DNA of 64,000 nucleotides from Rhabdophis nuchalis (taxonomy: Eukaryota; Chordata; Lepidosauria; Squamata; Natricidae). Of this stretch, positions 13,001 to 22,036 are shown in pieces. The position numbers and the translations under genes were made by a program. How positions within the stretch are numbered: position 1 is the stretch's first letter; every line of letters begins with the position of its first letter. The notes under the pieces are model-generated. The model did no database searches. It worked only from the letters and a program-made list of their open reading frames with translations, and was not told the DNA's origin. The stretch is from assembly GCA_039707465.1 (NCBI GenBank), contig CM077648.1, positions 74,038,619-74,102,618 on the forward strand, given 5' to 3'.

Positions 13001-16000
13001 ATTTTTGGCATTTTAGCTTGGTCTAGGATGCTCATAGTTTCCCAGTTGAAACAATGATTACATTTGTCCATGTGTTGTGAAATTAAGGCATTTTCATCAT
13101 GTCTTCTGACTGCTAGTTGGGGTTCAGGGATGTGCTCTGCTAGTCTTATGCCCATTTGTCCTACAGAGTGGCTGTTACAGTCCTTCACTGTTTGTTGTAG
13201 ATAGTTATTTCTTCTTCTTCTTCTTCTTCTTCTTCTTCTTCTTCTTCTTCTTCTTCTTCTTCTTCTTCTTCTTCTTCTTCTTCTTCTTCTTCTTCTTCTT
13301 CTTCTTCTTCCTCTTCCTCTTCCTCTTCCTCTTCTTCTTCTTCTTCTTTTTCTGCTACTGGGTCTTTTGTTTTCTGAAGATGTTTTAGAGGGTTTTAGTT
13401 GGCTTCTGTTCTCAATGCTACATTGCTGTAATAGTCTCTTGGTTATTTCTGAGATGTTTCTGATATAAGAAAGAATGAACTGTCAAATGGTAAGCCAAAC
13501 ATCTGAAGTAACAAGAGGCCATCAGCAGCCATTTAACAAAATGTTTCCTGAAGCCTGGAGATAGCCTTCAGATACCATACTGTGAAAGCATTTAGATTGG
13601 GAAGTGGGCAGCTTTGTAATATTCTTTTTGCTTTGAGTGTCATTTTCATCTATGAACAGCCTTACACAGGAGTACAAGAATAGGAAGTCTCAGAATGTGA
13701 AAAAATGGAGATAGATAAAGAAATCGGAAACACAATTTTTATGGAGCAGATGAATAGAAAAATAAATATTCTATTTTTGACTTTCAAATATTTTTCACAA
13801 TTGTTCACTGCATCTGTTTATTTACTTACTTACTTACATTCATCAGTGTTTGCAAGTCCACACTATCCTTGATTCTTCCATCTTGTCTTGCTTTGGCTGC
13901 CAAATTTCCAAACCAAACAAAAGGGATCCAATATTTAAGATGGGGTGATTTAAGATCATCAAATATTATCCTTTCTTCAGCTGTCATAAAACCTGTGTGT
14001 AAAGAAATGCAGCTGGATTTTATGCATGCCCATGTATTAAAATGTATGTTCACTTCTTCAAACAACCGGTTTTAATCCACTGCTCAAATCAAGGAGGACT
14101 ACCAGTGGCCAACAGAAATGACTTTGAAGCTATTTTACTGTATCTGTCATGTGATGAACCCAATAAATGTTAATTTTACATCCTACACATCCACATAGCC
14201 ATTATTTTATTTACAAAGAAAAGTAACAATGTCTTACTATCTATATTTCTGTTATGCATGTTATGGCATGCTGTGTTTTAGTAATATCTTTTGGCCCATT
14301 ATATCTCATATAGTTTGAAAGAGCTTTGCTTCATAAAAAGTAAGTTGTCTGAACTATGTATCAGTTCAATTCTTTCCTCTACAATATAGCTATTACACAA
14401 ACATTTTAGAGCAACACAACCTTAGCTGACTTTGAACTATCCTGTATATCACATTCAGTTCTCATCCCATCCACTTCACTTCCATACAATTAGCCTCTGA
14501 TGTGTGAACTGAAGCCCTTGTTGCTAGATCAGAGGTTCCCAAACTTGGCAACTTTAAGACTTGTGAACTTCAACTCCCAGAATTGAAGTCCACAAGTCTT
14601 AAAGTTGCCAAGTTTGGGAACCTCTGCACTAGATGATAAACTTTTACTGAAGAATATAATAACAGCCCTGCTGATCAGATCAAGGCCTTAGTCCAGCATT
14701 TCATTTTTCATAGTGACTGACAAGAGGCATCTGGCTATTCCACAGGAAATTAAATCTACCTATTATCTATGGTTATTCTCTTGCAACTATCCACAGCATA
14801 CTGGGAATTGGGATTTAGGTTGCTTAGGTGGGGCATCGCCAAAAAAAGGTTGGGAACCACTGCACTATATACTGTATATATTAATAGTGTTTAATAGACC
14901 TTTCCTTCATGAATGTCATCCAAGTCAGTCACATATTGTGATACCAAATCTCACAGGCTAATTATTCGCCATCTGAAGCAGTAGCTTCTTCTAATCAGAT
15001 TCATTGATGAACTTGGTCTGACTGTTTTGAGAGAAGGGGGAAATTTTTCCCTCTCCACTTTCTCCTTGACAAGCAAGATTTTAGGTATTTCAATCCTGTT
15101 CTCCTTAAGTCACCTTCTTTCCATGCAAAGAATTCCAAAGATCTAATGTTGTCACACTTGGAATTTATCTGCTGCCCATTCCACATTTTTCCCACATTTT
15201 TCCCCAGTTCTGTTTTATCTTTTTAAAAAATGTAGCGACTGAATTGTACACACTATTATAGATGGAAATATTGTAAAGATTTATGTCAGAGTATTACAAC
15301 ATTGACAATTTTATTTTCAGCCTGTTTCCATATTGATCCCTAACATGGAATTTGTTTCCCCCCCTGAATTTTGATATGTTGAATAAAAAATGGCTGACCA
15401 TTTATCTGGAGAAAAATTATATCTCCTTTTGGTAATTTCATAATTCAGGTGTTTCAGATGTCAGAATGATATTGTGATCTAAGAATACTGAAGTGAATTA
15501 TTCCAAAATAATGAAGCCAAATGCTGGGGGGGAAATTGGCAGCATCTAGAGGCTACAACTGTACACACATCAACCTGAGACTAACTCCTACAGAACTTAT
15601 AGATGCATCTATATTAGATAAGTTAGACATTACGCAGGAGATATACAGCAGCATTCCATTAAATTTTTGATCACAGCAGCTGGGAAAGAATTTTGTATAT
15701 TTTGTTTTGCTTTGTTTAAATTAGTAGCACCCACCCAGCACGTTTCATGTTTGCAGAAACATTTTTGCATTGCAACTTGAAATCTCTCGCTTCTCTCCCA
15801 GTGACTGGCAGTACAATGATACAGTGAGAGTTGCACAAATTGCTGAGTCTTGTCCTGAGGTTGGTCACATGAGAAATTGTACAAAGTAAGGCAAGTTTCC
15901 CCACTATCTTTGTCTTCTATCATCCCACTGGGTACAATGGCTAAAGATGACGGAAGTTGCAATAAAAAGAGAATATCAGATTGGGGAAATATGTAGTAAA

Positions 16001-18877
16001 GTATAAGATCATATTAAATTATAACAATATTTATTTATTTAAAATATTTATATGGCCACCAATCTTAAGCAGCATGGGCAGCTGCATCTCTACTTGTTTC
16101 TTGCAATGCAGTGTGATTATAGTGGCTCTACATAAGCACTGTCCCAAATATCTGCTACACTGGGAAATGTTGACTAACTAGGTCAAAGACAGGAATGAAA
16201 ATGAGTGAACAGTACCTCCTTCTACCACATGTTCTAAAGTTGGAAATCTCTTGTAGGCAGCTGTGCTCACTGATCGAAAGATGAGGAGAGATGTTAAGTT
16301 CACATAACGCATTAGAGTTCTTCTGAGTAATCGGCCATACTCATCTCTTCCCTGAACAGTGCTGGAGATCAAGAACATAATTCTGTCTGGCCATGGCAGA
16401 TTTACAAATTGGTTCCACCAGCGGTTCACCACCAAAGTAACATAAAACCCTGGAGAGTTCAAAAATCCTGATTCACATTACTTGTTATATACCCAACAGA
16501 AGATCTTCTAATATTATGCATAAGTAAACTCTATATATATTCTAGTAATTCCCTTGACATCTGGCAGTAATTCTTTTTTTCATCCATCCCTGCTCCAAAT
16601 ACATTGATGAAATCCCAAGTAAACCTTTATTTATATAGTGTTCTCCAACTATGGCTATGCTGGGAATTGTACCTCCAAGAGATCTGGAGAGCAGTAGGGT
16701 AGGGAAGGATCTTCTAAACCAGGGGTGAGTCACTTTTAAGATTTGAGAGAAGCTTCAGCAGATGGGTTAACTAGTCACAAAGTAAGACATGAACAATTGC
16801 CACATATAGTGGGGAAGGGGCTTTTATTGATCTTCCAGGGTTTTCTTTTACAAAAAAACAAACAAACACATTAAGCCAGGGGTTCCCAAACTTGGCAACT
16901 TTAAGACTTGTGGACTTCAACTCCCAGAATTCTCCAGCCAGCATAGCTGGCTGGAGAATTCTGGGAGTTGAAGTCCACAAGTCTTAAAGTTGCCAAGTTT
17001 GGGAACCCCTGCATTAAGCCAATAACTTAGTGTGGTGTCATCAATCAGAGGAATTCAATTGGAATTTTATTTATATTTGCATTCCATCTCAAATCCTTAG
17101 GGATTGGGACAGGTTGCAACAACTGTACAGTTTATTTTAGGTTTTACACGTCTATAAAGTGGCCTTGAAGTGTTTCCACCCCTGCTCTGCATGAAATGGA
17201 ATGTAAGCTTACCCAGAACAAAAGTGACTGGAATTTGTTCTGCATATTTGTCACAGTAAAGGGACAATTTCTCAAAGTACCGTTTCTGGCTTTCTGAAAG
17301 GAAAAATCTGTGACAAAAAAGACAGGGACTTTTGATATAAAGACTAAATAAATACAAATTAAGAACAAAGATAAGCATCCCAGCACTCAGCATTAGATTG
17401 TACATTGGACATAACAGAAGGAAGGCAATGAGAGATTTCACCAGTAGTTCAGTTGGAGATTGTAATAACTACAGACCTCAAAGCTACATCAAACCTAGAT
17501 CTGAGTATAAGGGATTATATTAGTAATTGTAGCAGAGTGAAATCTTGAAACAATTGCAAAATAAATACTTGCACATTTAGTTTTGCTTCAAACTGCAATT
17601 CTACAGAGGGATGACATTCAATTAAGATTTGAAGCTGAGCTGAATTTTCTCATATCACATTCACTGAAGCTGCTCATTGTAAATTTATTTCTTCATGAAA
17701 TGACAATTGCCACGAGGCATCCTTCAGAGATAATTGGTTTACATTGTCATTTCTTGATACTTTCCCCTTAGTGGTGAAGACAAGAATTTTGTTTGGCACT
17801 TGCCTTCTTTGTCAAAATACAATTATGAAACATTATACTATTTAAGTGTTTTATGAAAACGTTATGCAATACTAAACATGTAAAACAATATGTAAGTATG
17901 TTTTTACAATATATTTGATTCTAAATGAAACCAAAAATTCCACAAAATAATTTTAGTGAATCGACTAAATTATTTGCTTTAATTGCAAAACAATCAAATC
18001 ATACAAGATGTTTGATGATGGCAAAAAGCAAGCTTGAAAAGCAGTGCTTTTGCACAGATTTTTATAAATTTCAAAACATCTTTTTAAAACAAAACCTTCT
18101 TGAATAGTTATGATCTACATAATTATATATACCAAGAACAATTTCATTTTCCAATTTCCAGTATTTGTGTAGTCAAAATGGCACCCTAGATGTATAAGAG
18201 AGAAACACTGGCAGATATGGGAAAACATCAAGACTTGCAGAAATAAAATAATAATAATAGAAAAAATTTCTAAAGAAGGGATGCCCAAACTGTGGCCTGT
18301 GGGCTGCATGCAGCCTTGGACGGCTAGTAAGATGATTCCACTAAATATAACTAAAATATAAAAAAAATAAAGAAAGTTTGTTATTTATATAAATTAATTA
18401 TATTATAGATTTTACATGCAGCTTAAGACAATTCGTCTTCACTTAATGCAGCTCAAGTAAGCCAAGAGTTTGGACATCCATATTCTAAAGGAAGAATCTA
18501 TAAAATATTTCTGTTAGGACTAAGCATACTATAAATTCCTGAGTACTTAGCAGAATGGGGAAGAGATACAGAAAATTGGAGGAAAGACATAGAAGAGTGT
18601 GGCTGGCTAGAATCCCCCAGAGAACCACATTGCAACAGTTCAGGTCCCACTTGTTTAATATCGTGTCACACATTCTCTTACAAAGGTTGAGCAGACAGCA
18701 TTGAAGAATGTGAAAAAAGTTGTACCTATACAATATACTTATCGCTGTGTAAAGACTGGCAAAGAGAATAAATTCTCTGTAAAGCAGTTTGTAGATGCTT
18801 CCTTTCCATTTGAGAAGTAGCCTGTGGAACCCAAAGAAGGTAGCATTTGCAACTTTACTGGAGTATGTGACGGTCAT
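120..18877 (-). CDS. BEST3: BEST3, bestrophin-3 anion channel gene (coding exons 2-9; 3' end outside window)
   Basis: Bestrophins are pentameric membrane anion channels gated by calcium. Eight exons in order on the minus strand are 18877-18726, 17307-17213, 16449-16216, 13992-13838, 12282-12205, 11273-11121, 4639-4559 and 271-120. Their lengths (152, 95, 234, 155, 78, 153, 81, 152) fit the conserved bestrophin exon pattern. Joined, they stay in frame for about 366 codons with no stop, starting [19 protein letters not shown]. Hallmarks seen are [18 protein letters not shown] around the pore neck, the acidic [11 protein letters not shown] calcium-clasp segment, and IPSFLGSTI at residues 356-364. 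The BEST3 paralogue is chosen from the closeness to bestrophin-3 and the RAB3IP neighbour. The long, poorly conserved C-terminal exon lies before position 1. Confidence 0.96.
928..1036. mobile_element. Hairpin hAT-like MITE, subfamily A
   Basis: Two arms with AACCTTTGCAACTTTAAG and its complement fold back on each other; the ends are CAGGCGTCCCC and GGGGACCCCTG. An 8-bp duplication CTCTACTG flanks it (920-927 and 1037-1044), the hallmark of hAT-type insertion. It has no coding capacity. Confidence 0.8.
1089..2062 (-). mobile_element. LINE 3' fragment (CR1/L2-like) with RT C-terminal ORF remnant
   Basis: On the minus strand an open frame from 2052 to 1300 encodes the C-terminal third of a non-LTR reverse transcriptase: [43 protein letters not shown] and [10 protein letters not shown]. 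After it comes a short 3'UTR ending ...GGTCTATAAATTAAATTT and a (TTA)n tail (1089-1110). The element is 5'-truncated. The motifs fit the L2/CR1 side of the LINE tree; the exact family is not determined. Confidence 0.8.
2341..4097 (+). mobile_element. L1-type ORF1-only element, decayed (copy A)
   Basis: The ORF1 start at 2962 ([19 protein letters not shown]) runs to a frameshift near 3105. The frame continues at 3111-3605 with [24 protein letters not shown] and [17 protein letters not shown], typical of L1 ORF1p (coiled coil, RRM, C-terminal domain). A stop near 3603 breaks it again. The 3' end ACTTTTTCAATT followed by 11 As matches the copy at 42688-44679. No ORF2 lies between ORF1 and the poly(A). 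The 5' limit is approximate. Confidence 0.7.
2962..3829 (+). pseudogene. L1 ORF1p pseudogene
   Basis: This reads like the intact ORF1 at 42967-43815 but has at least two breaks: a frame change at about 3105 and a stop near 3603, after which [18 protein letters not shown] coding resumes in another frame. RNA-binding chaperone function is the family role; this copy cannot make it. Confidence 0.7.
4098..4549 (+). mobile_element. L1 3' fragment: ORF2 C-terminus, 3'UTR and poly(A)
   Basis: Codons at about 4125-4320 read [20 protein letters not shown], then [18 protein letters not shown] and [14 protein letters not shown], which resemble the C-terminus of L1 ORF2p. A short 3'UTR ends TTTGTAAAT followed by about 13 As at 4537-4549. 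It is heavily 5'-truncated, antisense to BEST3, and stops about 8 bases from the BEST3 exon 8 donor. Confidence 0.7.
4559..4639 (-). CDS. BEST3: BEST3 coding exon 8, calcium-clasp exon
   Basis: This 81-base exon encodes [20 protein letters not shown] then CIDRNLQ. The acidic run EDDDDFE is the Ca2+-binding clasp of bestrophins. The acceptor is TTACAG and the donor GTAACAG. The poly(A) tract of an antisense L1 fragment begins about 8 bases beyond the donor, so the exon sits at the edge of a transposon insertion but is itself intact. Confidence 0.95.
5586..6550 (+). mobile_element. RTE/BovB-like LINE fragment, decayed
   Basis: Broken frames read [17 protein letters not shown] (degraded YADD box), [37 protein letters not shown] (WTAKKTN-like) and SGRWIDL-like pieces, the usual order of RTE/BovB reverse transcriptase and its C-terminal region. 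It ends at GACTTAATGGCACACAATCA, close to the BovB-type 3' end. Many stops and frame changes; old copy. Confidence 0.65.
6963..7187 (-). mobile_element. LINE 3' tail (CR1/L2-like)
   Basis: A (TTTA)n tract is followed by AATTTATACCCCGCCCTTCT and GGGCGGCGCACAGG, then the AGGCCGGC motif. This is the minus-strand 3'UTR of the same LINE group as at 1089 and 57513, without coding sequence. Confidence 0.7.
9380..9510. mobile_element. Hairpin hAT-like MITE, subfamily A
   Basis: Near-perfect inverted arms with ends CAGGGGTCTCCAACC and GGTTGGAGACCCCTG. An exact 8-bp duplication AATTAGAC flanks it (9372-9379, 9511-9518). Non-coding. Confidence 0.85.
9536..10028 (+). mobile_element. LINE 3' fragment (CR1/L2-like) with expanded (TTA)n tail
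   Basis: Plus-strand codons give [20 protein letters not shown] and [19 protein letters not shown], the end of the same reverse transcriptase as at 1300-2052. A 3'UTR (CACCGCTCCGAGTCCC) leads to an uninterrupted ATT-repeat at 9961-10028. Strongly 5'-truncated. Confidence 0.8.
9961..10028 (+). repeat. (ATT)n microsatellite
   Basis: About 22 perfect ATT units at the LINE 3' tail; expanded from the tail seed. Confidence 0.95.
11121..11273 (-). CDS. BEST3: BEST3 coding exon 7
   Basis: This 153-base exon has acceptor CTTCTAG and donor GTAAAC. It encodes [40 protein letters not shown] and [11 protein letters not shown]. It carries the third and fourth hydrophobic helices and the conserved [21 protein letters not shown] stretch. 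The loop DPDQSIPGH differs from the mammalian sequence I recall, but length and frame are kept. Confidence 0.95.
11274..12204. other. BEST3 intron 6
   Basis: Contains one hAT-like element (11663-11992); the rest is unremarkable AT-rich intron. Confidence 0.7.
11663..11992. mobile_element. hAT-like non-autonomous element, 330 bp
   Basis: Ends CAGGGGTGAAATC and CTTTCCCCCCCTG are related inverted termini. An exact 8-bp duplication CATTAACA lies at 11655-11662 and 11993-12000. The interior is GC-richer than the intron and non-coding. Confidence 0.75.
12205..12282 (-). CDS. BEST3: BEST3 coding exon 6
   Basis: This 78-base exon encodes [20 protein letters not shown] followed by PLVYTQ. It is bounded by TTTAG and GTACGA. 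It is too short and interrupted for a long ORF and was found by reading the reverse strand. [12 protein letters not shown] begins the third membrane segment of bestrophins. Confidence 0.95.
12421..12640 (-). mobile_element. tRNA-derived SINE, CORE/MIR-like, squamate type
   Basis: Read on the minus strand it begins CAGTTTAGTGTAGCAGTGAA, close to a tRNA A-box head, continues with TAGAAACCAGGAGATTATC and then AACCTTGGGCCAGTGACTC, the CORE/MIR-like segment. Family name not assigned; similarity judged by eye. Confidence 0.55.
12641..13208 (-). mobile_element. Penelope-like element fragment (GIY-YIG endonuclease end)
   Basis: Minus-strand codons at 13188-12985 read [20 protein letters not shown], then [14 protein letters not shown] and [15 protein letters not shown]. 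The pattern YIGQTGR..R..EH..A...D..S.L..H....GH.F.W is typical of the Penelope-like GIY-YIG domain. The tail AATGAAACATCTATGGGCAA and AACCAAACTCCGAGAGCACC recurs at other sites in the window (19040, 32990, 63300). Confidence 0.6.
13209..13348 (+). repeat. (TTC)n / (GAA)n triplet tract
   Basis: About 33 uninterrupted TTC units, then CTC-interrupted units, then more TTC. It is GAA on the BEST3 sense strand. Confidence 0.95.
13838..13992 (-). CDS. BEST3: BEST3 coding exon 5
   Basis: This 155-base exon has acceptor TTTACACACAG and donor GTAAGTAAG. It encodes [40 protein letters not shown] and [12 protein letters not shown]. The HLKYW.P..WFGNLA.KAR core is diagnostic of bestrophins. Phase matches exons 4 and 6. 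Confidence 0.96.
13993..16215. other. BEST3 intron 4
   Basis: Holds a hairpin MITE (14530). A hAT-like end, AAGGTTGGGAACCACTG at 14846-14862, has no clear partner. The 110-codon open frame on the minus strand at 15630-15962 has no family I recognise and no splice signals that fit. Confidence 0.65.
14530..14626. mobile_element. Hairpin hAT-like MITE, subfamily B
   Basis: Inverted arms TTCCCAAACTTGGCAACTTT and complement, with CAGAGG and CCTCTG ends. Flanks TGCTAGAT and CACTAGAT are a diverged 8-bp duplication (6 of 8). The central part of the hairpin is shortened. Confidence 0.75.
16216..16449 (-). CDS. BEST3: BEST3 coding exon 4
   Basis: This 234-base exon runs from acceptor CTCCAG to donor GTACTG. 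It encodes [20 protein letters not shown], then [20 protein letters not shown] and [20 protein letters not shown], ending in HVVEG. It is the most conserved part of the bestrophin domain: the pore-lining helix and the RWWNQ and NLPWPDR motifs. The frame is open throughout. Confidence 0.96.
16450..17212. other. BEST3 intron 3
   Basis: Contains a hairpin MITE (16877-17011). No other element recognised. Confidence 0.7.
16877..17011. mobile_element. Hairpin hAT-like MITE, subfamily B
   Basis: A nearly perfect 135-bp palindrome whose arms meet at AGCCAGCATAGCTGGCT. Ends CAGGGGTTCCC and GGGAACCCCTG; exact 8-bp duplication CATTAAGC on both sides (16869-16876, 17012-17019). Confidence 0.85.
17213..17307 (-). 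CDS. BEST3: BEST3 coding exon 3
   Basis: This exon is 95 bases, the conserved bestrophin size. The acceptor is TTTTTTGTCACAG and the donor GTAAGC. It encodes [20 protein letters not shown] then [12 protein letters not shown]; the first arginine is completed across the junction from TATAG plus A. The FVLG motif leads into the pore neck helix finished by exon 4. Confidence 0.95.
17308..18725. other. BEST3 intron 2
   Basis: AT-rich. A hAT-like element lies at 18276-18482. Nothing recognised in 17310-18265. Confidence 0.7.
18276..18482. mobile_element. hAT-like non-autonomous element, 207 bp
   Basis: Starts AAGGGATGCCCAAACTGTGG and ends AGAGTTTGGACATCCATA. An exact 8-bp duplication TTCTAAAG lies at 18268-18275 and 18483-18490. 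Related in its termini to the larger element at 33035. Confidence 0.7.
18726..18877 (-). CDS. BEST3: BEST3 coding exon 2 (start codon exon)
   Basis: The start ATG is at 18877-18875 and the exon encodes MTVTYSSK...[10 protein letters not shown], the bestrophin N-terminus and first membrane segment. It ends TATAG before a GTACAAC donor at 18725. Earlier in-frame codons exist but are not bestrophin-like. A probable acceptor about 12 bases upstream (AG at 18891-18890, after a pyrimidine tract) makes those codons intronic. Confidence 0.95.
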
Positions 18878-18989
18878 CTCTCCAAAATGCTTTTGAAAAA
18901 ATGGAAGACAAAAGCACAATGTGAAACCAATGGACTTCATGGAGAATATTGATTTAAACCTAAACCGTCATGGTTTTCACAATGAAAGG

Positions 18990-19100
18990 TGTCATCAGAA
19001 TGTTCCTGAACTGAATATACTAGCACTGAGAATTACCTACTTTGGGTAATGAAACGTCTGCAAGAAAACAACTAAGCTCAGAGAACATCAAGGGCCCCTC
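18990..19100 (+). mobile_element. Penelope-like 3' tail fragment
   Basis: GGGTAATGAAACGTCTGCAA followed by GAAAACAACTAAGCTCAGAG is the same tail found on the minus strand after the endonuclease remnant at 12641. Coding sequence is absent. Confidence 0.5.
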
Positions 19101-19595
19101 ATTTCAATCCTGAGCTACAACTACACTGCTTTATTGGATATTTGTATAATTTCATCAAACTGGACTTTTCCAAGTTGCTCTTTTAGAATTATATTAATGT
19201 AATTCATTCTCCAACCTCTTTCCCTTTGGATACATTAGAGTAACTTCAACAAAGTAGAAGTTAGTTACGTAGAGATCACTATGTTGGGAAAGGTTGATGT
19301 AGGTAGTGAATTCCATAATTGATACCAGATCCTGCAACTGTGTAGCAATCCTGCTGACAGACAGATATGCATTGCCTTACTCAACATGGCATTGCAAAAA
19401 GATAATATCAATAAAGTCTCAATGTACAACTGTTGAACTAGAACTTTCTTTAAAATTGTTTTTATATTTTGTGAGCTGCCCAGCATTGTCGTACATAATA
19501 TAAATAGTCACATAAGTTCCTGATTTGAAATATTTTCATTGATTAAGCTAAATGCAAAGTTACAAAATGTATTTATCTTTTTCAATGGTATACAT

Positions 19596-19771
19596 CAGTG
19601 GTTGTCAACCTTTTCTTCACCACAGACCCCCTTTAAATACCTTTTGTGGCCATGGACCCCCAAGACTTAACTCAAGATTTAAATCGTAACATTTCTTCAA
19701 GCCTTTGCGGACCCCCTGTGGTGACATCATGCCCTTCCCAGCATCTGTCAATCACAGATTGAGAACCACTG
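19596..19771. mobile_element. hAT-like non-autonomous element, 176 bp
   Basis: Ends CAGTGGTTGTCAACC and GATTGAGAACCACTG, with an exact 8-bp duplication GTATACAT at 19588-19595 and 19772-19779. The inner GACCCCC motifs are shared with Charlie-type MITEs. Confidence 0.75.
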
Positions 19772-20430
19772 GTATACATTGATCAGCAATAAGAAACTTT
19801 CTAATAAATATGTTAGTTGCAATTTTACTCATAGTTTCTGAAAGACATGATCTCTTGATGATAGTTGGGACCCAATGAATGTTAAAAAAGAATTAAAAAT
19901 GACAAAAACATTAGCAGTGAGTCACATATTGATTCTAGTTCTAACACAAGTCATTCCATGGGCTTACTAAAATATATTTAAATATATTTAAGTATATGGA
20001 AAGTAATAATTAGAGGTATTATTCTTCCTTAAGGCCCAAATCACCAAAAACAACTAGAAGTTGGCAAAAGTTTGAGAGTCATCTTTGGTAGGAATATTTC
20101 CACCATATTCTTTTCCATTTTTTTTAATGCAAACATTTTGGAGTAATTTCATACTGCTATAAACATGTGGAGTAAATCTAATATATAAGGAATGAAGTGA
20201 TTGTGGAAGGGCCTCAACTATCTTTAAGCTAAGGGAGGACCTTTGTGGAGTTTACACCTCCACAAAGCTGTGCTATGTATTTTTGGAGGTGGCAAACTGT
20301 CTCGGTATTGATTAAATGTTAAATTAATTGTCTGCATTAGAAATGTGCTGTTAAGGAATCCAATAGTTTTCAAGCACTCATAGCGATGCCAAAACAAGAA
20401 GAAACACAATAAGATTTTGGAAACACTCAC

Positions 20431-20660
20431 CCTTTATTCTGGCTAGGGCACTCAAATACAGAGGTGATGATGTGGGGCTGTTGTTCCCCAAATAAAAACA
20501 TTCAGGTTGCTTTGTTCCTTTCTTCGCTTTCGGCACACAGCCTATCGGGGCTCTAATTTCTCCCTGGAGCTTCCACAGGGCTAGACTGACAAGCACAGGG
20601 GTGAACGCATCTTTCCACTTCAGGAGGTGTGTTTTTGCCAAGTTTTCTTCTGCTGTCACT
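20431..20660 (-). other. BEST3: Candidate BEST3 non-coding first exon
   Basis: On the minus strand a good donor (AAAGG then GTGAGTG) occurs at 20430, about 1.5 kb upstream of the first coding exon. BEST3 needs at least one upstream 5'UTR exon because exon 2 appears to start only about 12 bases before the ATG. The 5' limit is arbitrary. The reading frame here is not bestrophin-like, so it would be UTR. No TATA box or CpG island supports a start site, so this rests on the donor and position only. Confidence 0.3.
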
Positions 20661-21407
20661 TACAACTGAGAACAAATACAAGCAAGCAACAGCTGCTGAT
20701 CTGGCTCATCCCAAATCTATAATTATCCTCCACTTGTTCTTCATAGGAGGACCCCTTTGGAGGGAAGTCACAATCATGGAAATAATTTTGCGCCAACCTT
20801 TTCCAGTTGGGATGCATTCCTTCTGCTATCACTCAGTGATATAAAAAAAGGTCAATTGTTCAAAAAAGAAGAAAGAAAAGAATTGGAAAAGCAAACAATG
20901 AAGGTAAAAGAAAAATGCCTTTAGATTCTTATTTTGTTGTAATTAAAACATAAAGAGTCAGAAAGGGAAAAGAGTTCTGGCTTTTAAGGTTGTGGCCTAA
21001 AAACTATGTGCTAACTAGTCAAAGGTGATTGGACCAGTTAAATGATATTGCCATATTAACTTCCCAAAGACTTTTCTCTTGAATATAATTTCCACGGGAT
21101 GGACATGGTATAGTATGAGCAGCTATGGAACGAATGCTTTAAAAGTCCCAAATTATAATTACAACAGACAAAAATATGCAGTTATTAAGAATGAGATGAT
21201 TCAGAATGCAATTCCAAAGATTTATCTAGTAGCTGCAGTGGTTTAATAATATGTAAATATGGATATCATTGCTTTGGAAGTTTACATATATCTGTACTTT
21301 TACCTGCAGTATCTCTATGAATAGATGCTATTTGAGTGTTACAAAGGACAAGGAACTGGTGTCAGGAAAATTAGAAACTGTGTTATTCATTTTCTCATAT
21401 CTTACAG

Positions 21408-21537
21408 CAGGGGTCTCCAACCTTTGCAACTTTAAGTCTGAAGGACTTCAGCTCCCAGAATTCTCCAGCCAGCTGGCTGGAGAATTCTGGGAGCTGAAGT
21501 TCTTCAGACTTAAAGTTGCAAAGGTTGGAGACCCCTG
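21408..21537. mobile_element. Hairpin hAT-like MITE, subfamily A
   Basis: Palindrome centred on CCAGCCAGCTGGCTGG, ends CAGGGGTCTCC and GGAGACCCCTG, exact 8-bp duplication TCTTACAG (21400-21407, 21538-21545). Confidence 0.85.
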
Positions 21538-21939
21538 TCTTACAGGATTATAAAGGTGGGGTACTGTAAACTATGGGATAACCTATAGGAAGAGGATTTG
21601 GCAGTGAAATAACTGACAAAAAGACATAGCTCAGAAATCCCAGTACAGAATAATTTAAGATGAGGTTACCGTAGAATTTAGTGTAACAAATGATAAAAGT
21701 TTCTGTATATTCAACCAAGTGTAATTGGTATTACAAGAGAGGCAGGATGACATATTCAATATGGGGGATAGGACATATTTTTCTAATATTGGTCAGTAAA
21801 TCAGTCAACACCATCTACTAATCTAGCAGATCACATGTAGAAAGTTAGCACTTACCTCTCTCCTAGAAGAATGAAACATTTTGAGAAATATTAAAAAAGG
21901 CAGAATATTATATTTCCCTGGAAACATGTTCTTTTAGAG

Positions 21940-22036
21940 CAGGAATGTCCAAACTTGGGAACTTTAAGACTTGTGGACTTCAACTTGTGGAGTTGAAGTC
22001 CACAAGTCTTAAAGTTCCCAAGTTTGGACATCCCTG
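21940..22036. mobile_element. Hairpin hAT-like MITE, subfamily B, short form
   Basis: Ends CAGGAATGTCCAAAC and GTTTGGACATCCCTG, arms GAACTTTAAGACTTGTGGAC, exact 8-bp duplication TTTTAGAG on both sides. The centre is shortened to TCAACTTGTGGAGTTGA. Confidence 0.8.

Larger units (their letters stand above)
12283..13837. other. BEST3 intron 5
   Basis: Holds a tRNA-related SINE (12421), a Penelope-like fragment (12641) and a long (TTC)n tract (13209). The last 350 bases show nothing recognised. Confidence 0.7.
18890..20430. other. BEST3 intron 1 (if exon 1 is at 20431)
   Basis: Contains a Penelope-like tail (18990-19100) and a hAT-like element (19596-19771). The rest is unremarkable. Confidence 0.45.

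Noticed and set aside
15630..15962. 110-codon minus-strand frame as an extra BEST3 exon
   Set aside because: It lies between exons 4 and 5, whose phases already join directly, and has no bestrophin similarity.
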